Of a stretch of 64,000 nt of DNA, positions 17,194 to 27,231 are shown in pieces. This stretch comes from Maritimibacter sp. (GTDB lineage Bacteria > Pseudomonadota > Alphaproteobacteria > Rhodobacterales > Rhodobacteraceae). A model generated the notes under the pieces. It was not told the DNA's origin. It made no database searches and saw only the letters and a program-made list of their open reading frames with translations. Each line of letters begins with the position of its first letter. Position 1 is the first letter of the stretch. The stretch is from NCBI GenBank assembly GCA_017792445.1, contig CP051232.1, forward strand, positions 3,632,001 to 3,696,000. Direction: 5' to 3'. Both the position numbers and the translations under genes were made by a program.

Positions 17194-18429
17194 ATGATCC
17201 GCACGATCCTTGCCCGTCTGATGGTGGCAATCGTCGTCTCTGTCACCATGCTTCCTTTCGCGCTGCCGCTGGCGGCGCAGGAGGTCGAACAACCGGCGCC
17301 CGAGGGCAGCCCGACCGGCGGCGCCCCGACGCTTGAGGACATCCTCGCCCGGCAGCGCGGCGAAAAGGTCGACGACAGCGCGCGGCGCGCCAACATCGGC
17401 GACCCGGACAGCGCGGCGGGCATTGCCGAGCAGCTTGGCACCCTGGGCGGCGCGTCCGATCCCGACCTGTGGCGCTCGATCCGGTTCAACGAAGAGCCGA
17501 ACATGTCCGTCTCGGCTGGTGGCGATGTCGCCAAGACGCTGGTGCAGGACGGCGGCATGGCCTGGTACAACTTCCGGCAGGGGCCGCTGCGCGCCTATGG
17601 GGCGTGGCTTCTGATCGGCACGATCGGTCTGCTGGCGCTGTTCTTCCTGATCCGCGGCCGCATCCGCATCGACGGCGGCAAGACCGGCCGGACCGTCACC
17701 CGGTTCCAGTTCGTCGAGCGCATGGCGCACTGGACGCTGGCGGGTTCGTTCATCCTGCTGGGCCTGACCGGCCTGCTGACCCTGTTCGGCCGGGTCGCCA
17801 TCGCGCCCTATCTCGGGCTAGAGGCGAACGCGTGGCTGCTGCATATCTCGAAGCTGATCCACAACAACGTCTCGTGGGCCTTCATGGTCTCGCTGGTCGT
17901 GGTCTTCGTGATGTGGGTCGCCCATAACATCCCGAACAAGACAGACCTTGTCTGGATCAAGCAGGCGGGCGGCATCATCGGCAAGAACCACCCGCCCGCG
18001 AAGAAGTTCAACTTCGGCCAGAAGATCATCTTCTGGTCGGTGATCGTGCTGGGCGTCTCGGTCTCGGTCTCGGGCCTGTCGCTGCTGTTCCCGTTCGAGC
18101 TGCCGCTGTTCGCCAAGACCTTCGGCATCCTGAACGACACCGGTCTGCCTCAGTGGGTGGGCTATGGCCCGCTGCCGACCGCGCTGGCGCCGCAGGAAGA
18201 GATGCAGTTCGCGCAGCTTTGGCACGCCATCGTGGCCTTCGTGATGATGGCGATCATCCTTGCCCACATCTACATCGGCACTATCGGCATGGAAGGCGCC
18301 TTCGATGCCATGGGCTCGGGCGAGGTGGACGAGGAATGGGCGCACCAGCACCACTCGATCTGGCTTGAGAAGGTGAAAGAGCGCGAGGCCGCATCGACCG
18401 CGCCGGGCGCGACCACGCCGGCCGAGTGA
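17194..18429 (+). CDS. fdhC: Formate dehydrogenase gamma subunit, cytochrome b556
   Basis: A membrane subunit of 411 residues. It begins with a signal-like helix (residues 1-28, ending PLAAQ) and a periplasmic extension of about 100 residues, then one helix near 130-150, and the four-helix cytochrome b core (VERMAHWTLAGSFILLGLTG onward). Histidines for two b haems are placed as in FdnI: in MAHWT, LLHISKLIHNN and LWHAIVAF. It anchors the complex and passes electrons to quinone. The ATG at 17194 follows the SD GAAGGGG; a longer frame from 17065 overlaps fdhB and is not needed. The N-terminal extension is a feature of the FDH3 group. Confidence 0.94.
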   Translation: MIRTILARLMVAIVVSVTMLPFALPLAAQEVEQPAPEGSPTGGAPTLEDILARQRGEKVDDSARRANIGDPDSAAGIAEQLGTLGGASDPDLWRSIRFNEEPNMSVSAGGDVAKTLVQDGGMAWYNFRQGPLRAYGAWLLIGTIGLLALFFLIRGRIRIDGGKTGRTVTRFQFVERMAHWTLAGSFILLGLTGLLTLFGRVAIAPYLGLEANAWLLHISKLIHNNVSWAFMVSLVVVFVMWVAHNIPNKTDLVWIKQAGGIIGKNHPPAKKFNFGQKIIFWSVIVLGVSVSVSGLSLLFPFELPLFAKTFGILNDTGLPQWVGYGPLPTALAPQEEMQFAQLWHAIVAFVMMAIILAHIYIGTIGMEGAFDAMGSGEVDEEWAHQHHSIWLEKVKEREAASTAPGATTPAE

Positions 18430-19721
18430 TGCGCAGGCTTCTGGCCGCTGCCGCCCTGACCGCCGCGATGGCGGGGCAGGCGGCGGCGCAGGAATTCACC
18501 ACGCTGAAGGGACATGGCGGCCCGGTCATGGGCATCGCGGTCTCGGGCGAGGGCACCGTCGCGACCGCCAGTTTCGACAACTCCGCCGCGCGCTGGACCG
18601 ACCGCGCGCCGGCGTGGCTGGAAGGGCACGCGGCGGCGGTAACCGCCATCGCCTTCGTCGACGAGGCGCGGATCGTGACCGGCAGCGACGATTTCACCGT
18701 GCGGCTGTGGCAGGACGGCGCGGGCGCGACGCTGGGCGAGCATCGGGGCAAGGTCACGACGCTTGCGGTCTCGCCCGACGGCTCGACCGTCGCCAGCGGC
18801 AGCTGGGACGGCTCGATCCTGCTGCACCCGCTGGCCGGTGGCACGGCGCGGACGCTGGCCGACCCGCGCAGCGGGGTGAACGCGGTAGCCTTCTCGACCG
18901 ACGGCGGCACGCTGTTCGCGGGCACGATGGACGGCGCGCTGCTGGCCTACGACCTTGCCACCGACGACACCCCGACCACGCTGGTCGAGCACGGGTTCGG
19001 CGTGAACGAGATCGTGGTGGGCGACGGCTGGCTGGCCTATGGCGCGGTGGATGGCGGCACCCGGGTGCTGGACGCGGCGACGGGGGCGCAGATTGCCGAT
19101 TTCACCCTCGACCGCCGCCCGATCCTGTCGATGGCGTGGGACGCCGCGACCGCGCAGCTCGCGGTCGGAGACGGGCAGGGCTATATCATGGTGGTGAACA
19201 CCGCCGAATGGACCATCGCCCGCGATTTCCGCGCCACCCGGCAGGGGCCGGTCTGGGCGCTAGCGTTCTCTCCCGACGGTCAGACGCTGTACGCGGGCGG
19301 GCTGGACGACGTGGCCTATGCGTGGCCGGTCGCGGCGCTGGACACGTTCGAGCCCGCGATGGGTCAGGACCGCAGCTTTCTGCGCGACGCCGAGACCATG
19401 CCCAACGGCGAGCGCCAGTTCATGCGCAAGTGCTCGATCTGTCACGCGCTGGAACCGGGCCCGTCGCGCAAGGCGGGGCCGACGCTTTACGGCTTGTTCG
19501 GCCGGCGCGCGGGGACGGTCGAGGGCTATCCCTATTCGCCGAGGCTTGACGGATCGGATATCATCTGGACCGAAGACACCATCGACGATCTGTTCGAGAT
19601 CGGTCCGGACCACTACATACCGGGCTCGAAGATGCCCATGCAGGTGATCGCGGGCGCCACCGACCGGGAGGACCTTGTCGCGTTCCTCCGGCAGGCGACC
19701 GCAAAGGAGGAAGACGAATGA
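18429..19721 (+). CDS. WD40 beta-propeller / cytochrome c fusion, exported
   Basis: A 430-residue periplasmic protein with a signal peptide (to about residue 20, AGQAAAQ). Residues 25-320 hold about seven WD40-like blades (for example IVTGSDDFTVRLWQDG, VASGSWDGSILLHPLAG, LYAGGLDDVAYAWPV). The C-terminal 110 residues are a class I cytochrome c with CSICH and a methionine ligand in SKMPM. The start ATG shares a base with the fdhC stop (TGATG), so it is co-translated with FDH. It may take electrons from, or dock onto, the FDH complex. No enzyme activity can be assigned to the propeller. Confidence 0.9.
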   Translation: MRRLLAAAALTAAMAGQAAAQEFTTLKGHGGPVMGIAVSGEGTVATASFDNSAARWTDRAPAWLEGHAAAVTAIAFVDEARIVTGSDDFTVRLWQDGAGATLGEHRGKVTTLAVSPDGSTVASGSWDGSILLHPLAGGTARTLADPRSGVNAVAFSTDGGTLFAGTMDGALLAYDLATDDTPTTLVEHGFGVNEIVVGDGWLAYGAVDGGTRVLDAATGAQIADFTLDRRPILSMAWDAATAQLAVGDGQGYIMVVNTAEWTIARDFRATRQGPVWALAFSPDGQTLYAGGLDDVAYAWPVAALDTFEPAMGQDRSFLRDAETMPNGERQFMRKCSICHALEPGPSRKAGPTLYGLFGRRAGTVEGYPYSPRLDGSDIIWTEDTIDDLFEIGPDHYIPGSKMPMQVIAGATDREDLVAFLRQATAKEEDE

Positions 19722-19843
19722 AGGCAATGTTCACCGGTTTCGTGGCCATCGCGGTGATCGCGGTCGGCGCGCATTTCGCATTGGAGAACGCGGGGTTCTC
19801 TTCGCAGGACCGCAACAGCAGCTCCAACGTGCGGCTGGACTAG
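19718..19843 (+). CDS. 41-residue single-helix membrane peptide in the FDH operon
   Basis: A small gene. It starts ATG at 19718, overlapping the stop of the WD40-cytochrome gene (ATGA), behind a near-perfect SD (AAAGGAGG, 19703-19710), and ends TAG at 19841-19843. The product has one hydrophobic helix (FTGFVAIAVIAVGAHFALE, residues 5-23) followed by a polar tail rich in Ser and Asn. SD, overlap and fit between genes make it a believable coding gene. A role as a small membrane partner of the FDH gamma subunit or of the fusion cytochrome is a guess; no family was recognised. Confidence 0.72.
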   Translation: MKAMFTGFVAIAVIAVGAHFALENAGFSSQDRNSSSNVRLD

Positions 19844-19847
19844 GAGC

Positions 19848-21194
<1,347 letters not shown>

Positions 21195-21214
21195 GCGCCG
21201 CATCGCAGGAAAGA

Positions 21215-21271
21215 GGGGGCTCTGCCCCCGCCGCTGCGCGGCTCCCCCGAGGTATTTCGGAAGAGAAGAAG
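21215..21271 (+). repeat. Intergenic repeat family, copy A (convergent gap)
   Basis: A GC-rich hairpin pair followed by an AT-rich tail: GGGGGCTCTGCCCCC, then GCCGCTGCGCGGC, then CTCCCCCGAGGTATTT and GAAGAAG. Nearly the same string occurs at 46572-46631, and a diverged inverted copy lies at 45303-45360. This copy lies between the convergent regulator and kinase genes and could end transcription, but another copy lies in a divergent gap, so termination cannot be its only meaning. Confidence 0.75.
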
Positions 21272-21281
21272 GGCGGGCTTT

Positions 21282-23222
21282 TCAGTCTTCGGATGCGGGC
21301 GCGGCCGGCAGCCAGACGGTGAAGCGGGCGCCCTCGGCGTGGTTCTCGGCGGTGATGATGCCGCCGGTCCGCTGTACGAGGCTTTGGCTGATCGACAGGC
21401 CGAGCCCGGTGCCCTCGCCGTGCTTGGTGGTGAAGAACGGGTCGAACACCGAGGGCAGCCGGTCGGGCGGGATGCCGGGGCCGGTGTCCTCGACCGCGAG
21501 GCGAACGCCGTCCGTGCCGTCGCGGGTTTCGGGGCCGAGTTCCAGCGTCAGCCAGCCCCGGTCGCCCATCGCCTGCACCGCGTTGACTACGAGGTTGATG
21601 ACAACCTGCTGCAATTCGCCGGGTTCGATCTGCACGTCCGGGCAGGGATCGAAGCGGGTAATGACGGTGATGTCCTTCTTCGCGAAGACATGCTCGACCA
21701 GCGTCAGGCAATCGGCGACCAGCGGGCCGGGGTCCACCGCGTTGTCATAACCCGCGTAGTCGCCGGGGCGGGCGAATTGCAGAAGCTTGCCGACGATGGC
21801 GCCGATCCGCATCACCTGCCGGTCGATCAGCGCGAGTTCTGTCTCGACCGGCTTCGCCGCGTCGCCCAGCGTCTCGCGCATGACGTCGACATTGCCCTGG
21901 ATCACCGCGACGGGGTTGTTGATCTCGTGCGCGACGCCTGCGGTAATCTCGCCGATCGAGGCGAGTTTCTCGGACATCACAAGTTGGCGGTAGGTTTCTT
22001 CCAGCTTGGCGTTGGCGGCGTGAAGCTCGGCGGTGCGTTGTTCCACGCGGCGATTCAGTTCCGCGTCGCGCTCTTGCACCTGGTCCAGCAGGTCGTCGAG
22101 GTGACCCGCCACGCGCCCGATCTCGTCACGCGCGCGCATCGGGCCGTTGCGCGCCGACAGGTCGCCGTCCTCGACCCGGCGGATCGTTTGCGCCATGCGT
22201 TCCAGCGGCGAGAAGATGCCCTTGGCCAGCCACAGGAACGACGGGATCGAGACCGCCAGAACAAAGGCGAAGGCGGCGAGCATCCACAGGTAGGCGGCGC
22301 GCTTGGCGACGTTGAAGGGCGCTTCGAGGAAGCCCACGTACAGCATCCCGACGCGGCGGTCGAAGCTGTCGAGGATCGGCACGTAGCCCGAGATGTACCA
22401 GTCGTTCACCACGAAGGCGCGGTCCAGCCACGTGCGGCCCTCGTCCAGCACCGCGCCGCGCACCGCCGCCGAGACGCGGGTGCCAAGGGCGCGGACGTCC
22501 TCGAACAGGCGCACGTTGGTCGAGACGCGGACGTCGTCGAGAAACAGCGTTGCGGTGCCCTGACGGTCGCCGCCGGTGATGGCGTTGAGGAACACCAGTT
22601 CGTTGATGGTGTCGATGAACTGCAGGTTGCGGTTCAGAAGGATGCCGCCCACCAGCGCGCCGCCGCCACGCACGGGGCTTGCGGTGTGGACCACCATGCC
22701 ACGGTCTTCCTCGGTGCGGTCGGTGGGCACGGCGGCCTCGGTCGGGATCAGCTCGATCCTTGCGCGGTCGGCAAGGGCCGGGTCGATGGCCGACAGGTCG
22801 TCCGGGCCGAAGAGGTCGATCCGCGTGGCGACCCGACCGTCCAGCGCGGCGTCGACCACCGGCCAGTCCGAGACGGCGTTGCCGGGCAGGTAGTACAGGA
22901 AATCCAGCCGCAGCGTCTGCATCTGCGCCGCCAGCAACGGGGCCAGCATGTCGCCGCCCATCGCCAGCGCGGTGCGGAATTCGGTGGAGCGCGACAGGCT
23001 GCGGACGTCTGTGCCGGTGCGCTCGACCAGCGTGGACAGGTACTGTTCCGCGATCTTCAGGTCGCTTTCCACGTTGGCGATCAGCACCCGGTCGTAATCC
23101 GCGGTCCAGCGCGCGAAGCCCAGCATCAGCAGAAGCGGCATCAGCACCACCAAGGGCGCCAGCGCCAGCGTCAGCAGGCGCAGGCGGACCGAGCGGAAGC
23201 GGCTGAGATCGAGGCGGGCCAT
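21282..23222 (-). CDS. Cache-domain sensor histidine kinase paired with the FDH regulator
   Basis: A membrane kinase of 646 residues. It has an N-terminal helix (residues 15-38), a large periplasmic sensory region of about 250 residues with cache-like features (DGRVATRIDLFGPDDLSAID, YISGYVPILDSFDRRVG), and a second helix near 300-330. HAMP follows, then a coiled-coil, HisKA with the phospho-His in VAHEINNP, and HATPase motifs (NLVVNAVQAMGD, DTGPGIP, GTGLGLSIS). The periplasmic site suits direct sensing of formate or a related small acid; that is inference. It is convergent with the NtrC-type regulator. Start ATG at 23222. Confidence 0.93.
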   Translation of the reverse strand: MARLDLSRFRSVRLRLLTLALAPLVVLMPLLLMLGFARWTADYDRVLIANVESDLKIAEQYLSTLVERTGTDVRSLSRSTEFRTALAMGGDMLAPLLAAQMQTLRLDFLYYLPGNAVSDWPVVDAALDGRVATRIDLFGPDDLSAIDPALADRARIELIPTEAAVPTDRTEEDRGMVVHTASPVRGGGALVGGILLNRNLQFIDTINELVFLNAITGGDRQGTATLFLDDVRVSTNVRLFEDVRALGTRVSAAVRGAVLDEGRTWLDRAFVVNDWYISGYVPILDSFDRRVGMLYVGFLEAPFNVAKRAAYLWMLAAFAFVLAVSIPSFLWLAKGIFSPLERMAQTIRRVEDGDLSARNGPMRARDEIGRVAGHLDDLLDQVQERDAELNRRVEQRTAELHAANAKLEETYRQLVMSEKLASIGEITAGVAHEINNPVAVIQGNVDVMRETLGDAAKPVETELALIDRQVMRIGAIVGKLLQFARPGDYAGYDNAVDPGPLVADCLTLVEHVFAKKDITVITRFDPCPDVQIEPGELQQVVINLVVNAVQAMGDRGWLTLELGPETRDGTDGVRLAVEDTGPGIPPDRLPSVFDPFFTTKHGEGTGLGLSISQSLVQRTGGIITAENHAEGARFTVWLPAAPASED

Positions 23223-23253
23223 GGCCCTTGCTACCCCGTGCGGGCGGGCGCTG

Positions 23254-24039
23254 TCACCCTTCGACCCAGGGCGCGGGGCGGCGGTCAAAGAAGGCGGCGA
23301 TGCCTTCCATCGCCTCGGGCATTTCCCACTGGTCGGCCAGCGCGGCGACGGTGCGGTCCAGCACCGCGTCGTCGATCGGGTCGGCGAAGCCCGCAAGCAG
23401 CCGTTTCGCCGCGCCCACCGCGCCGGGGGCGCAGGACAGGAACGCCTCGGCCTCTTCCAGCACCATCGCGTCCAGCGCGAATTCGGGCACCACGCGGGTC
23501 AGCAGGCCAAGGCCCTGCGCGGTCTCGGCGTCGAAGCGGCGGCCCGACAGGAAGACCGAGCGGGTGCGGCCCGGACCGATGCGGGCTGCGACATAGGGGC
23601 CGATGGTGGCGGGGATCAGGCCAAGGCGCGTTTCGGTGAGCCCCATCACGATGTCGGGCGTGCCAAGCGCAAGGTCGCAGACCGAGATCAGTCCGACACC
23701 GCCGCCAAAGGCGTTGCCCTGCACGCGCGCGATCAGCGGCTTCGGCATCCGGTCCAGCGCGCGCAGCATCACGGCAAGCTTCTTCGCCTCGGCCATCCGG
23801 GTGGCGCGGTCGGCGTCGACCTGATCGCGCATCCAGCCAAGATCGCCGCCAGCGCAGAAGGTGGGCCCGTCGGCGGCGAGGATCACCGCGCGGACGCCCG
23901 GATCGGCGCCCAGTACCCCGGCGGCCTCGGTCAGTTCGGCGATCATCTTGCCCGACATCGCGTTGTGCTTGGCCTCGCGCGCCAGCGTCAGCGTGGCGAT
24001 GCCGCGTCCTTCGATGTCGACCCGGATCGTTTCCATCAT
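23254..24039 (-). CDS. liuC: Enoyl-CoA hydratase/isomerase family; probable methylglutaconyl-CoA hydratase
   Basis: A crotonase-fold enzyme of 261 residues: the AKHNAM start region, GGDLGWM oxyanion loop 1, FGGGVGL oxyanion loop 2, and helix MGLTETRLGLIP. Its place at the end of the methylcrotonyl-CoA carboxylase / HMG-CoA lyase operon makes methylglutaconyl-CoA hydration to HMG-CoA the best prediction. The start is ATG at 24039, or the next ATG at 24036, both overlapping the lyase stop. It is the last gene of this minus-strand operon, followed by the kinase gene in the same direction. Confidence 0.88.
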   Translation of the reverse strand: MMETIRVDIEGRGIATLTLAREAKHNAMSGKMIAELTEAAGVLGADPGVRAVILAADGPTFCAGGDLGWMRDQVDADRATRMAEAKKLAVMLRALDRMPKPLIARVQGNAFGGGVGLISVCDLALGTPDIVMGLTETRLGLIPATIGPYVAARIGPGRTRSVFLSGRRFDAETAQGLGLLTRVVPEFALDAMVLEEAEAFLSCAPGAVGAAKRLLAGFADPIDDAVLDRTVAALADQWEMPEAMEGIAAFFDRRPAPWVEG

Positions 24040-24887
24040 GAGCTGCCCTTTCGCATTTGCCGTGCCATCGCTTCTGCCTCGTCCAGAAGGGCGGCGTCCA
24101 GTCCGGTGTCGAACCCCATCGCCTCCAGCCGCTGCCGCACCAGCCCGGTGGCCACGTTGCCCGCCGCGCCGGGCGCGAAGGGGCAGCCGCCAAGCCCGCC
24201 CGCCGCAGCGTCGAACACGCGCAGGCCCTTGTCCACGGCGGTTTCGATATTCGCCAGCGCCATGCCGCCGGTGTCGTGGAAATGACCCGCAAGCTTCGTG
24301 GCCGGCACCCGGTCCAGCACGGCATCCAGCATGGCGCCGGTCTGGGCGGGCGTGCCGCGTCCCAGCGTCTCGCCAAGGCTGATTTCATAGCAGCCCATCG
24401 CGTCCAGCGCGGCGGCGACGCGGGCCACCGCGTCGGGCGGGGTGTCGCCGTCGTAGGGGCAGACCGCGACGCAGGAGATATAACCGCGCACCGGCACCGT
24501 GGCTGCCGCCGCGACCTCGGCATAGCGGGCGAGGCTTTCGTCGATGGTGGCGCCGATATTGGCCTTGCTGAACCCTTCCGAGGCGGCGGCGAAGATGGCG
24601 ATCTCGTCGACGCCCGCGTCTGCGGCGGCTTGCAGTCCGCGCATGTTGGGCACCAGCGCGGCATAGGACACGCCGGGCGCGCGGGTGATGCCCTGAAAGA
24701 CCGCGCCGCTGTCGGCCATTTGCGGCACGCGTTTCGGGTTCACGAAGGATCCGACCTCGATCCGGCGGAAGCCGGTGCGGGACAGCAGGTCGACGAAGGC
24801 GATCTTGGCGGCGGTGGAAATCTCGGCCTTCTCGTTTTGCAGCCCGTCGCGGGGGCCGACCTCGAAAATCTCGGCGCGGTCGGTCAC
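24036..24887 (-). CDS. Hydroxymethylglutaryl-CoA lyase
   Basis: A TIM-barrel lyase of 283 residues that splits HMG-CoA to acetoacetate and acetyl-CoA, the last step of leucine-type breakdown. Signatures are VGPRDGLQNEK (metal and substrate site near residue 12) and the C-terminal GGLGGCPFAPGAAGN with its catalytic cysteine. The GTG start at 24887 is backed by AGGAGGAAG just upstream and overlaps the carboxylase alpha stop. The length equals that of typical bacterial enzymes. Confidence 0.95.
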   Translation of the reverse strand: MTDRAEIFEVGPRDGLQNEKAEISTAAKIAFVDLLSRTGFRRIEVGSFVNPKRVPQMADSGAVFQGITRAPGVSYAALVPNMRGLQAAADAGVDEIAIFAAASEGFSKANIGATIDESLARYAEVAAAATVPVRGYISCVAVCPYDGDTPPDAVARVAAALDAMGCYEISLGETLGRGTPAQTGAMLDAVLDRVPATKLAGHFHDTGGMALANIETAVDKGLRVFDAAAGGLGGCPFAPGAAGNVATGLVRQRLEAMGFDTGLDAALLDEAEAMARQMRKGSS

Positions 24888-26815
24888 GCGTCTTCCTCCT
24901 GAAACCGGATCAGGGGCGCGTGGGCTTCGATCTGGGTGCCTTCGGGCACCAGAACCTCGGCCACCACCGCGTCGCGCGGAGCGGTCAGGGCGTGTTCCAT
25001 CTTCATCGCTTCCAGTACGGCAAGCTTCTGGCCCGCCGTGACGCTGTCGCCCGCCGAGACGAGCATCTGCGCCAGCATACCGGGCATCGGCGCCTCGATG
25101 ATATCGGAACTGGCCGCGTCCGCCGCCGCCCGGTCGAGCGGGTCGAGGATGCGGGCGGTGAAGCCGTCGGGGCCGAACAGGGTGACGGTGCCGCCGCCCA
25201 CGTGACAGGCCGCCGCCGGGGCGCCGTCGAAGGTCCAGCCTGCTATGTCGCGGGCGGCTATCGTGGTGTCGGCGATCTCGACCTGTGCGCTGTCCGGCCC
25301 GGTGCGGGCGACGCGCGCGGCGATCTCCGTGCCGTTGTGGTCCAGTGCCACGGTACGCCACAGCGGCCCCCAGAGGGTGAAGCCGGTCAGCTCGTCGGCC
25401 TCGGTGCCGGTCGCGGCGAGCGCGGCCTGCGCAAGACGGGCGGGCGAGGGGGCGGTCACCTCGGTCAGCGCATCGAGGTCACGGGCAATCAGCCCGGTAT
25501 CCACCTCGCCGCGCCCGAACCCCTCGTGCCGTGCCAGCGCGCCGAGGAAGGACAGGTTGGTGACGCAGCCCACGACCTCGGCCGCCTCCAGCGCGGCCGC
25601 GAGTTTCTGCAGCGCGATGGCGCGGGTCGGGCCGTGGGTGATCACCTTGGCGATCATCGGGTCGTAGAACGGGCTGATGGTGTCGCCCGCGCGGACGCCG
25701 CTGTCGATCCGGGCGGTGGCGGGGAAGGACAGGTGCGACAGGGTGCCGGTGGCGGGCAGAAAGCCTGCGGGCACGTCCTCGGCGTAAAGCCGTGCTTCGA
25801 AGGCATGGCCCGTCAAAGGCACGTCGTCCTGCCGCATCGGCAACGGCTCGCCCGAGGCGACGCGCAACTGCCACTCGACAAGGTCCAGGCCCGTGACCGC
25901 TTCGGTCACCGGGTGTTCGACCTGAAGGCGGGTGTTCATCTCCATGAACCAGAAGCCGTCGGGGCGCAGGCCGTGGGCGCCGTCCACGATGAACTCGACC
26001 GTGCCCGCGCCGGCGTAGCCTATGGCTTTGGTGGCGCGCACGGCGGCCTCGCCCATGGCGGCGCGCATCTCGGGGGTCATGCCGGGGGCGGGGGCTTCTT
26101 CGATGACCTTCTGGTGGCGGCGCTGAAGCGAGCAGTCGCGTTCGTAAAGGTGGATCGCGTCGGTGCCGTCGCCGAAGACCTGAACCTCGATATGGCGCGG
26201 CTGTTCCACGAATTTCTCGATCAGCACGGCGGGGTTGCCGAAGGCGGACTGCGCCTCGCGCTGAGCGGCGGCCAGCTGGTCGGCAAAGTCCGAGGGCGCG
26301 TCCACCCGGCGCATCCCCTTGCCGCCGCCGCCCGCGACGGCCTTGATCAGCACCGGATAGCCGACGGTGTCCGCCGCGCCCGACAGGTGCTCGGGGTCCT
26401 GATTGTCGCCGTGATAGCCCGGCACCACCGGAACGCCCGCGTCATGCATCAGCGCCTTGGCCGCGTCCTTCAGGCCCATGGCGCGGATCGCCTTGGCCGA
26501 GGGGCCGATGAACACCAGCCCGGCGGATTCCACCGCTTCGACGAAGGCCGGGTTCTCGGACAGGAAGCCATAGCCGGGGTGGATCGCCTGCGCGCCGGTC
26601 TCCAGCGCGGCGGCGATCACGCGGTCGCCCTGCAGATAGCTGTCGGCGGGTGCCGCGCCGCCGATGTGGACCGCAAGATCCGCTATCGCCACGTGGCGGG
26701 CCGCCCGGTCGGCGTCGGAATAGACCGCCACCGTGGACACGCCCATAGCCTTCGCCGTCTCGATCACCCGGCAGGCGATCTCGCCCCGGTTCGCGATCAG
26801 GATCCTGTCAAACAT
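24884..26815 (-). CDS. liuD: Methylcrotonyl-CoA carboxylase alpha subunit, biotin carboxylase plus carrier
   Basis: A 643-residue biotin-dependent enzyme. Its N-terminal biotin carboxylase (residues 1-450) has RILIANRGEIACR, AGGGGKGMR as ATP-grasp glycine loop and EMNTRLQVEHPVTE. The C-terminal biotinyl domain has EAMKMEH with the biotinylated lysine near 605. Alpha subunits of propionyl- and methylcrotonyl-CoA carboxylases look alike; the HMG-CoA lyase and hydratase neighbours decide for methylcrotonyl. The ATG start at 26815 overlaps the end of the small ASCH gene by eight bases. Confidence 0.93.
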   Translation of the reverse strand: MFDRILIANRGEIACRVIETAKAMGVSTVAVYSDADRAARHVAIADLAVHIGGAAPADSYLQGDRVIAAALETGAQAIHPGYGFLSENPAFVEAVESAGLVFIGPSAKAIRAMGLKDAAKALMHDAGVPVVPGYHGDNQDPEHLSGAADTVGYPVLIKAVAGGGGKGMRRVDAPSDFADQLAAAQREAQSAFGNPAVLIEKFVEQPRHIEVQVFGDGTDAIHLYERDCSLQRRHQKVIEEAPAPGMTPEMRAAMGEAAVRATKAIGYAGAGTVEFIVDGAHGLRPDGFWFMEMNTRLQVEHPVTEAVTGLDLVEWQLRVASGEPLPMRQDDVPLTGHAFEARLYAEDVPAGFLPATGTLSHLSFPATARIDSGVRAGDTISPFYDPMIAKVITHGPTRAIALQKLAAALEAAEVVGCVTNLSFLGALARHEGFGRGEVDTGLIARDLDALTEVTAPSPARLAQAALAATGTEADELTGFTLWGPLWRTVALDHNGTEIAARVARTGPDSAQVEIADTTIAARDIAGWTFDGAPAAACHVGGGTVTLFGPDGFTARILDPLDRAAADAASSDIIEAPMPGMLAQMLVSAGDSVTAGQKLAVLEAMKMEHALTAPRDAVVAEVLVPEGTQIEAHAPLIRFQEEDA

Positions 26816-27224
26816 CCGCCAGATCCTCGACCATTCGGAACCGTTCGCAGATCAGCATCATCTCCGGGTCCCAGCCGCCGTGCCGTTCGAAATAGGCGCG
26901 ATGGTCCTGCCACCAGCCGTCGAACGTCTCGTTCTCACCCTCCGCCAGCGCGAATTCCTCGTCTATGTCGCAAAACCGCTTTTCGGTCACCGACAGAGTC
27001 TCGATCACCACCGCGGGGGTTCCGTCCCAGTTCAGCGAGATGTCGCGGCGGCCGACCACGGGCTTGGGCTCGCCGCCTTCGCCGAAGTCGCGCAGCGCGC
27101 CGCAGGTCGCGGTTTTCGCGCCGCTGCGCACCAGCGCCAGCAACTCGGCGCACATCTCGGGACCGTCGCCGAAGCGGAAGGTCACGGCATCGGGATATTT
27201 CCGCATCGCTTCTTCAAGGGTCAT
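26808..27224 (-). CDS. ASCH-domain protein between carboxylase subunit genes
   Basis: A 138-residue protein with an ASCH (PUA-like) fold: TFRFGDGPEMCAELLALVRSG (helix and GxKxATC-type core, here GAKTATCGAL), VIETLSVTEKRFCDIDEEFAL and FDGWWQDHRAYFERHGG. ASCH proteins bind RNA or modified nucleosides, and some hydrolyse N4-acetylcytidine. I start at ATG 27224, with GAGG about seven bases before; a longer frame from 27251 would overlap the carboxylase gene. Why it sits inside a leucine-type operon is unclear; it may only be riding along. Confidence 0.85.
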   Translation of the reverse strand: MTLEEAMRKYPDAVTFRFGDGPEMCAELLALVRSGAKTATCGALRDFGEGGEPKPVVGRRDISLNWDGTPAVVIETLSVTEKRFCDIDEEFALAEGENETFDGWWQDHRAYFERHGGWDPEMMLICERFRMVEDLADV

Positions 27225-27231
27225 GGCATCC

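Noticed and set aside
13466-17230. A 1254-codon open frame on the minus strand antisense to fdhA and fdhB.
   Set aside because: It mirrors a real gene pair with Tat, Fe-S and molybdopterin motifs; composition is Arg/His/Pro/Ala-rich and shows no domain. High GC third positions make long antisense frames common here.
21339-23639. A 766-codon plus-strand frame antisense to the histidine kinase.
   Set aside because: Shadow of the kinase reading frame; no SD, no motif.
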